Source: Lacunisphaera limnophila (GTDB lineage: Bacteria; Verrucomicrobiota; Verrucomicrobiia; Opitutales; Opitutaceae). Taken from it: a DNA stretch of 64,000 nucleotides. Location of the stretch: the NCBI RefSeq assembly GCF_001746835.1, contig NZ_CP016094.1:2681501-2745500 (forward strand), read 5' to 3'. The position numbers and the translations under genes are program-made. Each line of letters opens with the position of its first letter. Within the stretch, counting starts at the first letter, position 1. Below are positions 54,846-63,038 of the stretch, piece by piece. The notes under the pieces were generated by a model. That model did not search any database and was not told where the DNA came from. It worked only from the letters and a program-made list of their open reading frames with translations.

Positions 54846-56030
54846 TCACCGCACCGTCGCGGCGGCGGCCCGGCTGGGCATAGCGGCCGGCCGGGTGGTG
54901 GCGGCGGGCGGGGTGGGCGACGGGAGGCCCGGGCTGTGTTCCAGCACCTGCCGGGCGATGGTCCGAGCCGCGGTGGGTTGGGCGAGGGACTGGAGGTTCC
55001 TGCGCCAGTGCCGCCAGAGGGCGGCATCGTGGGCGAAGGCGCGGTGGAGCGTGGCGGCAATCGCGGGCGGCGTGGTGGCGAGGGCGCCGGTGTCGTGCCG
55101 GCGCAGGAGCTCGTAGTTGCCCTCCTCCTGTCCGGGGACGATCTGGCTGACGATCATCGGGCAGTGGGCATTGATGGATTCCTGGGTGGTCGCGCCGCCG
55201 GCCTTGCTGATGACGACGTGGTGGGTCATCAGCAGCTCGGGAATGCGGTCGGTCCAGCCAAGGATCTGGGCCGACGCCGGGGCATCGGCGACGAGCGCCT
55301 CCAGTTCCTGGCGGAGCTTGAGGTCACGACCGGCGGTGAAGGTGATCTGCCAGCCGCGGTGCTGGAGCAGTTCGCGGGCGATGGCGAGGGCCGCGCTCCG
55401 GCCGGAGTTTATCATGAAAAGGATCCGGCGCGGGGTTGCCGGCGAGGGCTCGGGCGGCTGCCACAGACCGGGCCGGTCGGCGAAAGCGGAGGCGACGGGA
55501 AAGCCGCTGACGTGGACCCGTTCGTCCCGCACCCCGCGGGCACGGAGGAAGGAGGCGGAGTCATGATCGGTCACAAACCAGCCGGCGGAGGGCGGCCGGT
55601 ACCAGAGCGAGTTGATTGTGAGCGCGTCGGTGATGACGGTGTAATGCGGGCAAAAAACCTGACCATCGGCGCGGAGGCGCGCGAGCAGCCACGCGTAGAC
55701 CGGGTACGTGGAGACGATCGCCGTGGGTTGCTTTTCCGCGATGAGGCGGCCCAGCAGGTGGCGATGACTGCCGAGCGTACGGAACAGCGCCGGGGCCCGG
55801 GACGACTCGTCCAACCACCGGTAGATGCGGCTCCAAAGATCGGGGGCCGTGTTGATGAGCCCGAGGTAGCCGCGGCGGGAGAGGTCATTGAGGCGGGGGG
55901 CGCGCAGGGCGAAGAGATCGACCAGTTCAGCGGCGACGCCGGGTTGTTCGTTGAAGGCCGTCTGGAGGGCGCGGGCGGCGCTGTTGTGGCCTTCGCCGTA
56001 GCCGGCGGTCAGGATAAGGATGCGTTTCAT
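54846..56030 (-). CDS. GT28 MGDG-synthase-like glycosyltransferase
   Basis: A 394-residue glycosyltransferase of the MurG/MGDG-synthase type that typically adds a sugar to diacylglycerol. The acceptor-side N-terminus is ILILTAGYGEGHNSAARALQ, with the Gly/His-rich loop that marks processive diacylglycerol glycosyltransferases. The sugar-nucleotide site is ILGWTDRIPELLMTHHVVIS followed by KAGGATTQESINAHCPMIVS (G-G-x-T-x-x-E). The C-terminal 40 residues are Pro/Ala/Thr-rich. It is the last gene of a minus-strand set with a PlcP-like phosphoesterase and a GT4 enzyme, 83 bases behind the former. It could use diacylglycerol released by that esterase. Confidence 0.88.
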   Translation of the reverse strand: MKRILILTAGYGEGHNSAARALQTAFNEQPGVAAELVDLFALRAPRLNDLSRRGYLGLINTAPDLWSRIYRWLDESSRAPALFRTLGSHRHLLGRLIAEKQPTAIVSTYPVYAWLLARLRADGQVFCPHYTVITDALTINSLWYRPPSAGWFVTDHDSASFLRARGVRDERVHVSGFPVASAFADRPGLWQPPEPSPATPRRILFMINSGRSAALAIARELLQHRGWQITFTAGRDLKLRQELEALVADAPASAQILGWTDRIPELLMTHHVVISKAGGATTQESINAHCPMIVSQIVPGQEEGNYELLRRHDTGALATTPPAIAATLHRAFAHDAALWRHWRRNLQSLAQPTAARTIARQVLEHSPGLPSPTPPAATTRPAAMPSRAAAATVR

Positions 56031-56113
56031 GGGGGAGAGGCGGGTGCGGCGCTCGTGAACGCAGGGTGCGGGGCACGGCGTTCACGGACTGCCGCTACCG
56101 GCCGGGAGGAGAT

Positions 56114-56977
56114 TCAGCGCATGGCCGCCATGATCGCAGCGGGGGCGGCGGCATCGAAGGGGAAGGGCAGGGGCTCTTCCCCTTCAGTTTCCGTCTCCAT
56201 CGTCTCGCGGGCGGGCATGGGGAACTGGGCGGTGAAATCCTTGAACGTGATGAGTTCGAAGCGGCCGTCGTGGTGCTCGACGATCGCCGTGAGGGATTCA
56301 ACCCAGTCGCCGGAGTTCAGGTAGTGGATGCCGCCGATCCGTTTGTCGGCCGCGGTGTGGATGTGGCCGCAGATGACGCCGGTGCAGCCGCGCTGGCGGG
56401 CGAGGGCGGCGACCTGTTCCTCGAACTTGCCGACAAAGCTCACGGCTTGCTTGACCCGGGCCTTGATGGCCGCGCTGAGCGAGAAGTACTCCTTGCCGCG
56501 CAGCTGGCGGAACCAGTTGTAGGCGCGGTTCACCCGGAGCAGCATGGCGTAGCCCATGTCGCCGAGGTGGGCGAGGAAGACCATGTTCTTCACCACCCCG
56601 TCGAAGACGTCGCCGTGCAGCACGAGGTAGCGGCCCGAGGCGGATTCGAGCACATAGTCCTCGACCAGGCTCAGGCGGTCGAAGCGCATCGGGAGCAGGC
56701 GGGCGAGAAAATCATCGTGGTTGCCGCGGAGGTAGACGACATCCGTATCCTTCTTTTGCACGAGGGTGAGGACGCGGCGCACAAAGCGCGTGTGGGCCTT
56801 GGTCCAGCGGCCGTCCCGGCGCAGGCGCCAGCCGTCGATGATGTCGCCGTTGAGCAGGAGGCGCTCGCAACGGACGTGCTTGAGGAAGTGCGTGACCTCG
56901 TCGGCCTTGGCGTGGGGGGTGCCGAGGTGAAGGTCGGAGAGGATGACGGTGCGGACCTTGAGGGCGGGTTTGCTCAT
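56114..56977 (-). CDS. Calcineurin-like metallophosphoesterase, PlcP/LpxH-like
   Basis: A 287-residue dimetal phosphoesterase. Metal motifs are VILSDLHLG (D-x-H), LLLNGDIIDGWRLRRDGRW, YLRGNHDDFLARLLP, LVLHGDVFDG and VICGHIHTA. NSGDWVESLTAIVEHHDGRF near the end matches what I remember of rhizobial PlcP, the phospholipase C used in phosphate-starvation lipid remodelling; such proteins are often annotated as UDP-2,3-diacylglucosamine hydrolase. Its ATG overlaps the end of the GT4 gene by 4 bases, so the two are translationally coupled. The glycosyltransferase neighbours favour a lipid-remodelling role over lipid A synthesis. Confidence 0.88.
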   Translation of the reverse strand: MSKPALKVRTVILSDLHLGTPHAKADEVTHFLKHVRCERLLLNGDIIDGWRLRRDGRWTKAHTRFVRRVLTLVQKKDTDVVYLRGNHDDFLARLLPMRFDRLSLVEDYVLESASGRYLVLHGDVFDGVVKNMVFLAHLGDMGYAMLLRVNRAYNWFRQLRGKEYFSLSAAIKARVKQAVSFVGKFEEQVAALARQRGCTGVICGHIHTAADKRIGGIHYLNSGDWVESLTAIVEHHDGRFELITFKDFTAQFPMPARETMETETEGEEPLPFPFDAAAPAAIMAAMR

Positions 56978-58236
56978 GAGGAGGAGGCGGAAGGCTGGGG
57001 GGCGAGCGTGGCGGGCCCGGTTCCGGCCGGGAGCGTGCGGTGGAATTCCTCGGCGGCCTCCAGGAGGTCGGCGACGAAACGATCCACGATGGCATCCCAG
57101 GTCAGGAGGCGCGCGGTGGCGGGGCCGGCGGCGGCACAGCGGGCGCGCAGGGCGGGCTCGCGGGCGAGGCGGTCGGCAGCGGCGAGGTAGGCGGTCTCGT
57201 CGCCCACGGGGGCCAGCAGGCCGTTATCCCCGGGGCGGATGAATTCGTGCGCGGCGGCGTAGTCGTAGGCGACGACGGCGAGGCCGCTGCCCAGCGCCTC
57301 GGTGACCACGTTGCCGAAGGTTTCGGTGATGCTGGTGTGCAGGTAGATGTCACCCGAGGCATAGTGCCGGGCCAGGCTTACGCCGGTGTAGAACCCGGTG
57401 AAAACAGCATCCGGCCGCTCGCGCTGGCAGGCGGAGAGGAGCGGGCCGTCGCCGACGATCACGAGCTTCGCCCGCGGTTGCACGGCCTTGATGGCGTCGA
57501 AGGCGCGGAAGAGCAGGGGATAATTTTTTTCGGCGGCGAGGCGGCCGACGTGGATCACGGCGAGTTCGCCCGGACCGACCCCCCAGGCGGCGCGGAGGGC
57601 CTCGTCGCGCCGCGCAGGATTGAAGAGGGTGGTGTCCACGCCGCGCGAGAGCAGGCGCAGGTTGCGGTAGCCCTCGTGCTCGAGGCGGGCGGCCAGGTCG
57701 CGGGTGGGGACGAAGGTGCGCAGGGTGCGGTTGTGCAGGTGCCGCAGCCAGGCGGCGACGACGGGCTTGAACCAGCCGATGCGGTAGTCGCGGGTGTACT
57801 GGTCGAAGTTGGTGTGGAAGCTCGAAGTGACCGGGATGCCCATGCGGCGGGCCGTCGTGATGGCCGAGGCTCCCAGCGGGCCCTCGGTGGCGACGTGCAC
57901 CAGATCGGGGCGGTTGAGCGTCCAGAGCTTGCGGAGGCGGCGCGCGGCCGGCAGGCCGAGGCGGAGTTGGGGGTAGCCGGGAATGGGCACGCCGGGCAGG
58001 CGGATCTGCCGGCAGGCCAGACGCTGAGTGACCGAAAAGCGGGGAGATTCGTGCCGCTGGCGGGGGCGCACGATCGTGATCCGGTGGCCGCGGGCGGCGA
58101 GGCCGTCCACCAAGCGGCCGAGCGTCATGGCGACGCCATTGATTTCAGGTGCGTAGGTTTCGGTGACGATGATGAGGTTCAATTGGGTTGGCCCGGACGG
58201 CGGCGACCTGCCAGCCGTCGAGCACCCCGCGATCAT
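56974..58236 (-). CDS. GT4-family glycosyltransferase (MgtA/Agt-like)
   Basis: A 420-residue glycosyltransferase of the GT-B fold. The acceptor side opens with LIIVTETYAPEINGVAMTLG, VHVATEGPLGASAITTARR and TSSFHTNFDQYTRDYRIGW, all typical of lipid-directed GT4 enzymes such as GDP-mannose-dependent alpha-mannosyltransferases. The donor site has VIHVGRLAAEKNYPLLFRAF and HTSITETFGNVVTEALGSGL (E-x7-E). The start ATG 58236 gives an odd 18-residue head; TTG 58182 just before the first strand is an alternative. First gene of the operon with PlcP-like and GT28 proteins. The sugar donor is not certain. Confidence 0.88.
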   Translation of the reverse strand: MIAGCSTAGRSPPSGPTQLNLIIVTETYAPEINGVAMTLGRLVDGLAARGHRITIVRPRQRHESPRFSVTQRLACRQIRLPGVPIPGYPQLRLGLPAARRLRKLWTLNRPDLVHVATEGPLGASAITTARRMGIPVTSSFHTNFDQYTRDYRIGWFKPVVAAWLRHLHNRTLRTFVPTRDLAARLEHEGYRNLRLLSRGVDTTLFNPARRDEALRAAWGVGPGELAVIHVGRLAAEKNYPLLFRAFDAIKAVQPRAKLVIVGDGPLLSACQRERPDAVFTGFYTGVSLARHYASGDIYLHTSITETFGNVVTEALGSGLAVVAYDYAAAHEFIRPGDNGLLAPVGDETAYLAAADRLAREPALRARCAAAGPATARLLTWDAIVDRFVADLLEAAEEFHRTLPAGTGPATLAPQPSASSS

Positions 58237-58374
58237 GAGGGGTTGGTGTGAAGAACCCGTGGCGGAGAGGTGACGATCCGGTTAAACGACCCGTAAAAAC
58301 AGCCATCGGGAAAATAGGCCAAATAGGTGTTGCACGCCCGTTGGCGGGGTTTCTAGGGTCCCTCTTTTAGTTTG

Positions 58375-60963
58375 ATGCAATCCCACGGTCCCAAACGCAT
58401 CTACACTCCGCAGTCGCTGGATTTCTGGTTTGGTCGCATGGAAATCGAGTGGGAGGGGCAATTTGACGCGACCCATGTGGAGCGCGGCCATGGCATGTAC
58501 CGCGACAGCGAGATCCGTGAGGTTGAGCTGGGGGCCAAGGACGCCATCATCCACCGCCGGGTGGACAAGAAGGAGGAATACGCGGTGATCGAGTGGGAAG
58601 GGGACAGCATCAAGGTGCGTTCCTCCTCGACCGACCTGGTGCTCGCCAACGCCATCGCCGTGGCGGGGTTGCACGAGATCGAGGAGCTGCTGGTCGATGA
58701 GATGTCCGCCCTGCTGCCGGACGGCGCGCCCCGCGGGGGTGCGCGGGTCAGCGGCAACGGCGCCACCCATGCGGCCAACGGCCAGAACGGGCACGCCGCC
58801 AAGCCGGACAGCAACCTGCCCGCGCGCGACCTCCTGCTCAGTTTCACGGCCAACGCCGACGGCCTGGTGTTTCTCGCCTACTGGAAGAACGGTCGGAACC
58901 GGATCCCCGCCCTGGGCAACACCACGCATCATCCCAGTGCCGCCGAGCGGGCCAAGCTGATCGCGCTGGCCACCTACGCCCGCAAGGCCCACTTCCGGTA
59001 TAATCAGGCCACGCATGCGTACGCGCTCGACGCGCTGGCCGACATTCCGGGTTTCATCCGTGATCTGCTGCCCCACTGGAAAAAGCAGTTCGCCATCGAG
59101 CTCGATGGGAAGGTGGACAACATCAAGCAGGGCGCCCGGGTCATCGAGATCGAGGCCGTGGCCGACAAGCGCAGCGGCTCCGCCGGCGGCTTGAACCTGC
59201 GCTGGATCTTCCGGGCTGGCGAGAAGCTGCTCACCGACGAGCAGGCCGCCGCCTTGCTCAAGCACGGCCGCACCCCGATGCTGCTGCCCGACCTCGGCAT
59301 CGTCACGATGCAGCCCGAGAAGTGGGAGAGCTACCAGCAGTGGAAGCGCAACCTCGAGGAGACCGCGGTGGGCGGCGAGGTCCCGCCCTACCTGATTTTC
59401 TCCCTCTTCAACGACCGGCGCATCAAGGTGACGCTCGGGCCCGAGATCGCGGCCTGGCGGCAGAAGGTGCTGACCGCCCCCGCGTCGCCGCCGGTGATGC
59501 CGGATTTTCTCCGCAATTACCAGCGCCGCGGCGTCGAGTGGATGCACCACCTGTGCGAGACCGGCTGCCACGGCCTGCTGGCCGACGAGATGGGCCTGGG
59601 CAAGACGGCGCAGATGATCGCGCTGCTGCGTTCCCGCCCGATGGGCCGGAACCGGCACATCGTGGTCTGCCCCGCGAGCGTCGTGCCGGTCTGGCGCGAG
59701 GAGATCGCGCGGTTCTACCCCGACGCCACGGTCGAGATCCTGAAATCCGGCCATGATTTCAAGCAGCACAAGTCCTACTGCATCTGGCTCGCCAGCTACA
59801 CGCAGCTGCGCAAGCACCGCGCCCTGCTCGACCAGACCGATTTCGGGTATGCCATCCTCGACGAGGGCCAGTTCATCAAGAACCCCGACGCCAAGGTCAC
59901 GCAGGCCTGCTTCGCACTCCGGGCCGAGCACCGCCTGGTGATGACCGGCACCCCGCTGGAGAACCGGCAGCTGGACCTGTGGTCCATCTTCCGGTACCTG
60001 CTGCCGGGCCTGCTCGGATCGCGCTCCGGCTTCGAGTCGGCCCTGATCCAGGACCGGGACGGCACGATGAACCGCCTGCGCCAGCAGGTCGCGCCCTTCA
60101 TTCTGCGGCGCACGAAGAACGAGGTCGCCACGGAGCTGCCGCCCAAGGTGGAGATGGACCTGCTCTGCCCGCTGACCGAGGTGCAACGCGCCGAGTACGC
60201 GCGGATCTGCACCGAGGGCCTCGCCCGCCTGGGCGAGGACATCGGCCTGGCGCTGCGGGAGAAATCCTTCGGCTTCCTCGCCCTGCTCACGCGCCTGCGG
60301 CAGGTGTGCTGCGACCCCGACCTGCTGCCGTGGCTGCACTCGCCGCTGACGGACAGCGGCAAACTCCAGCTGCTCGTCGAGAAGCTCACCGAGATCGTGG
60401 CCAGCGGCCACAAGGTCGTCATCTTCTCGCAGTTCGTGACCCTGCTGGACCGCGTGCGCACCGCGCTCGACCAGCATTACCCGGACCTGCCCCGGTACGA
60501 GATCACGGGCATGACGGTGGACCGGCAGAAGCCGGTGAAGGATTTCCAGTCGGCCCAGGGCGCGGCGGTCATGTTGGTGAGCCTCAAGGCCGCCGGCACG
60601 GGCATCACGCTCCACGCCGCGGACTACGTGTTCCTGCTCGACCCCTGGTGGAATCCCGCGGTCGAGGACCAGGCGATCGACCGCGTGCACCGCATCGGCC
60701 AGACGAACACGGTGTTCGTCTACCGCATGGTCACGGCGGGCACGATCGAGGAGCGCATCCAGGCGCTGAAGGGGGAGAAGAAGCAACTCTTCAACCAGGT
60801 GGTCGGCGGGCACAGCGGGGACTTCGAGTGGACGACGCATTTCAGCTCCCTCAACAGCCTGATCCAGCTGAGCGCGGCGGACGCCGCCGAAGCGGAGACG
60901 ACCTACGGCCCGGCGGCCCCGGTGGCGCCCGAGGCGCCACCGGTCGCGGGCGTGCAGGGGTAA
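58375..60963 (+). CDS. SNF2-family helicase-like ATPase
   Basis: An 862-residue Swi2/Snf2-type DNA translocase. The first 370 residues are an uncharacterised N-terminal region (with Gly/Asn/Ala-rich linker near 125-145) and no SWIM zinc motif. The ATPase core starts near residue 380: motif I DEMGLGKTAQMIALL (about 404), motif Ia VVCPASVVPVWREEI, motif II DEGQFIKN (about 496), motif III MTGTPLENR, then motif V SLKAAGTGITLHAADYV and motif VI DRVHRIGQTNTVFVYRMV. ATG 58375 is preferred over the TTG codon directly before it. It is divergent from the glycolipid operon. It probably remodels nucleoprotein complexes; its target is unknown. Confidence 0.93.
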   Translation: MQSHGPKRIYTPQSLDFWFGRMEIEWEGQFDATHVERGHGMYRDSEIREVELGAKDAIIHRRVDKKEEYAVIEWEGDSIKVRSSSTDLVLANAIAVAGLHEIEELLVDEMSALLPDGAPRGGARVSGNGATHAANGQNGHAAKPDSNLPARDLLLSFTANADGLVFLAYWKNGRNRIPALGNTTHHPSAAERAKLIALATYARKAHFRYNQATHAYALDALADIPGFIRDLLPHWKKQFAIELDGKVDNIKQGARVIEIEAVADKRSGSAGGLNLRWIFRAGEKLLTDEQAAALLKHGRTPMLLPDLGIVTMQPEKWESYQQWKRNLEETAVGGEVPPYLIFSLFNDRRIKVTLGPEIAAWRQKVLTAPASPPVMPDFLRNYQRRGVEWMHHLCETGCHGLLADEMGLGKTAQMIALLRSRPMGRNRHIVVCPASVVPVWREEIARFYPDATVEILKSGHDFKQHKSYCIWLASYTQLRKHRALLDQTDFGYAILDEGQFIKNPDAKVTQACFALRAEHRLVMTGTPLENRQLDLWSIFRYLLPGLLGSRSGFESALIQDRDGTMNRLRQQVAPFILRRTKNEVATELPPKVEMDLLCPLTEVQRAEYARICTEGLARLGEDIGLALREKSFGFLALLTRLRQVCCDPDLLPWLHSPLTDSGKLQLLVEKLTEIVASGHKVVIFSQFVTLLDRVRTALDQHYPDLPRYEITGMTVDRQKPVKDFQSAQGAAVMLVSLKAAGTGITLHAADYVFLLDPWWNPAVEDQAIDRVHRIGQTNTVFVYRMVTAGTIEERIQALKGEKKQLFNQVVGGHSGDFEWTTHFSSLNSLIQLSAADAAEAETTYGPAAPVAPEAPPVAGVQG

Positions 60964-61081
60964 GCGTCCCCGGCGAGTCGCCGTGGCGCCGGTGCTTTCC
61001 GGGTGGAGCGCGGGCAACGCACCGGCGGGAACGGGTTTCCCCGGGAACAAACCTTGCAGGATCGCGTCAGCTTGGTGACCA

Positions 61082-62887
61082 TTGTCCCGCGTGAAGGAAG
61101 TCGTGCCGCAAATCTACCGCCGGTTGCTCCGTCTGCTGCGCTGGCGTTTGTGGATCATCGAGAAGCTGCGGCCCTCGCCCTGGCAGGAGATGCTGGCCTA
61201 CGCGGCGGTGGCGGGCATTCTCGGGGCGCTGGCAGCGCTGCTGTTCCGGCATGGGGTCGAGATTATCCATTACGTGATGACCGGCACCGGCAGCGGCATG
61301 GTGGATTCTTTCCGAGAACTGGAATGGTGGCAGCGGCTGGCGATTCCCGCCGTCGGCGGCCTGATGGCCGGGCTGGTCCTGTTGTTCGGCAAGCGCCTGC
61401 ACCGGGGCCAGAGCTCGACTGACTACATGGAGGCGATCCTGATTGGCAGCGGGGAGCTGCCGGTGCGCGCGACGCTGGTGAAAAGCACCGCGGCGATGTT
61501 TTCCATCGCCTCCGGCGGCTCGATCGGCCGGGAGGGCCCGATGGTGCAGCTCGCCGCCGTGGCGGCCTCGCAATTTGGGCGCTGGCGGCAGCTGTCGGCG
61601 CCTCAGTTGCGCCTGCTCGTGGCCTGCGGCGCGGCCTCGGGCATCGCCTCGGCGTACAATGCCCCGATCGCCGGTTCATTCTTCGTGGCGGAGATCATCC
61701 TGGGCACGATCGCGATGGAGAGTCTCGGCCCGCTGGCGGTAGCCGCCGTGGCGGCCACGCTTACCGTGCGGACGCTCTCGGATGCGCACACGCTCTACAC
61801 CGTGCCGGCGTTCACGCTGCATTCGCTTTGGGAGATCGGACCCTTCCTGGTGCTCGGGGCGATGGCAGGCGTGGTGGCGCCGTGGTTTCTCCGTTCGTTG
61901 CGGCAGGCCGAGCAGCTGTTCGCCGCGACTAGCCTGCCCGTGCCGCTGCGGCTGGCGCTGGGCGGCCTGGTGGTGGGCGGCCTGGCCGTATGGGTGCCCG
62001 AGGTTTGCGGCAACGGCTACAGCGTGGTGCTCGCGATCCTGAACGGGCATCTCATCTGGCAGACGCTGGTGCTGGTCCTCGTCTGCAAGTGGGTCGCGAC
62101 CGCCGCGTCGTTCGGGTCGGGCGCGCCGGGTGGCGTGTTCACGCCCACGCTCTTCATGGGTGCGGCCATGGGTTATCTCTTCGGGTTCGGCGTCAACCAG
62201 GTGTGGCCACAGGGGGCGGCGGACCCCGGCGCCTTCGCCCTCGTGGGCATGGGCGCGCTGCTGGCGGCGGCCAGCCATGCCCCGGTCATGGCCATCATCA
62301 TGTTGTTCGAGATGACGCTGAGCTATGACATTATCATGCCCCTGATGGTCTGCAGCGTGGTGGCGTACTACACCGCGCGGGGCATCGAGAACCAGTCCCT
62401 CTACAGCGAGGCGCTGAAGAAAAAGGCGGCGGAGGCGCCGGAGCCGGTCACGTTGCCCGGGTCGGTGGCGGATCTCACCCGCTCGCCAACCTCGTCCGTC
62501 ACGCTGACGGCGCGTTTTGAGGACATTGCCCGTCAGTTTCTCTCATCGCGCCACGAGTCGATCTACGTGACCGATGCGGAGGGCAAATACGCGGGCCTGA
62601 TCTCCTTGCATGACATCAAGCCACACCTCAACGACGAGGCCGTGGCCACACTCGTGATCGCGGAGGACCTGCGCCGGGATGATGTGCCGAGCGTCGCCCC
62701 CGCGGCGACCCTGGCTGACGCCCTCCGGCTCTTTGCGCAACAGGCGGGCCAGACACTGCCGGTGGTCGATCCGGCGACGGGCCGGCTGACGGGTGTGTTG
62801 GTCAAGAACGACTTGCTGCTCGCGCTGCTGGAAGGCCGCGGGGCGGAGAAGCGCGGCGCCACCCGGTCGCCCTGGCAGGGTAGTTGA
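61082..62887 (+). CDS. ClcB-like CLC anion channel/transporter with CBS pair
   Basis: A 601-residue membrane protein. The CLC core (about residues 30-450) has the gating-glutamate motif GGSIGREGPMVQLAA (near 151) and GSGAPGGVFTPTLFMGAAMG. The first selectivity loop reads GQSSTDYMEAIL, like E. coli ClcB and unlike the GSGIP of ClcA. The internal proton glutamate of ClcA falls on Ile in APIAGSFFVAEIILG. Residues about 470-590 form two CBS domains (FEDIARQFLSSRHESIYVTD and SVAPAATLADALRLFAQQAG) that usually sense nucleotides. The start is TTG 61082 or GTG 61091; no ATG is available. Confidence 0.9.
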   Translation: MSRVKEVVPQIYRRLLRLLRWRLWIIEKLRPSPWQEMLAYAAVAGILGALAALLFRHGVEIIHYVMTGTGSGMVDSFRELEWWQRLAIPAVGGLMAGLVLLFGKRLHRGQSSTDYMEAILIGSGELPVRATLVKSTAAMFSIASGGSIGREGPMVQLAAVAASQFGRWRQLSAPQLRLLVACGAASGIASAYNAPIAGSFFVAEIILGTIAMESLGPLAVAAVAATLTVRTLSDAHTLYTVPAFTLHSLWEIGPFLVLGAMAGVVAPWFLRSLRQAEQLFAATSLPVPLRLALGGLVVGGLAVWVPEVCGNGYSVVLAILNGHLIWQTLVLVLVCKWVATAASFGSGAPGGVFTPTLFMGAAMGYLFGFGVNQVWPQGAADPGAFALVGMGALLAAASHAPVMAIIMLFEMTLSYDIIMPLMVCSVVAYYTARGIENQSLYSEALKKKAAEAPEPVTLPGSVADLTRSPTSSVTLTARFEDIARQFLSSRHESIYVTDAEGKYAGLISLHDIKPHLNDEAVATLVIAEDLRRDDVPSVAPAATLADALRLFAQQAGQTLPVVDPATGRLTGVLVKNDLLLALLEGRGAEKRGATRSPWQGS

Positions 62888-62941
62888 AGCAGGCGGGCTG
62901 ACCACCGGCGGGTTTGGGGCAAGTGGGTGTTGTTTCCCGCT

Positions 62942-62986
62942 TCGTCACACAGGCGTCACGAAACCGTAACATGGCGCCCCTATGAT
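62942..62986 (+). promoter_or_regulatory. Pho-box-like promoter of the porin gene
   Basis: Three direct repeats lie at exact 11-base steps: TCGTCAC (62942-62948), GCGTCAC (62953-62959) and CCGTAAC (62964-62970), with four-base spacers. Ten bases further a good -10 element TATGAT (62981-62986) follows. Eleven-base repeats ending about ten bases before the -10 is the classical layout for PhoB-activated promoters. The predicted mRNA would begin near 62993, giving a leader of about 46 bases. Confidence 0.65.
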
Positions 62987-63038
62987 CCGAACGCGTCCCG
63001 GCATTCCGTCGGGCAAATCCAAGCAATACCCAACGAAC

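Noticed and set aside
56114-56977. Calling the metallophosphoesterase lpxH.
   Set aside because: Motifs fit the wider calcineurin-like fold, but its length, the NSGDWVES C-terminal motif and the glycosyltransferase operon point more to PlcP-like proteins; the symbol would overstate what can be seen.
58270-58287. Pho box before the glycolipid operon.
   Set aside because: Only two half-sites at 11-base spacing with one poor match (GTTTAAC), and no -10 at the expected distance. Mentioned only as weak support.
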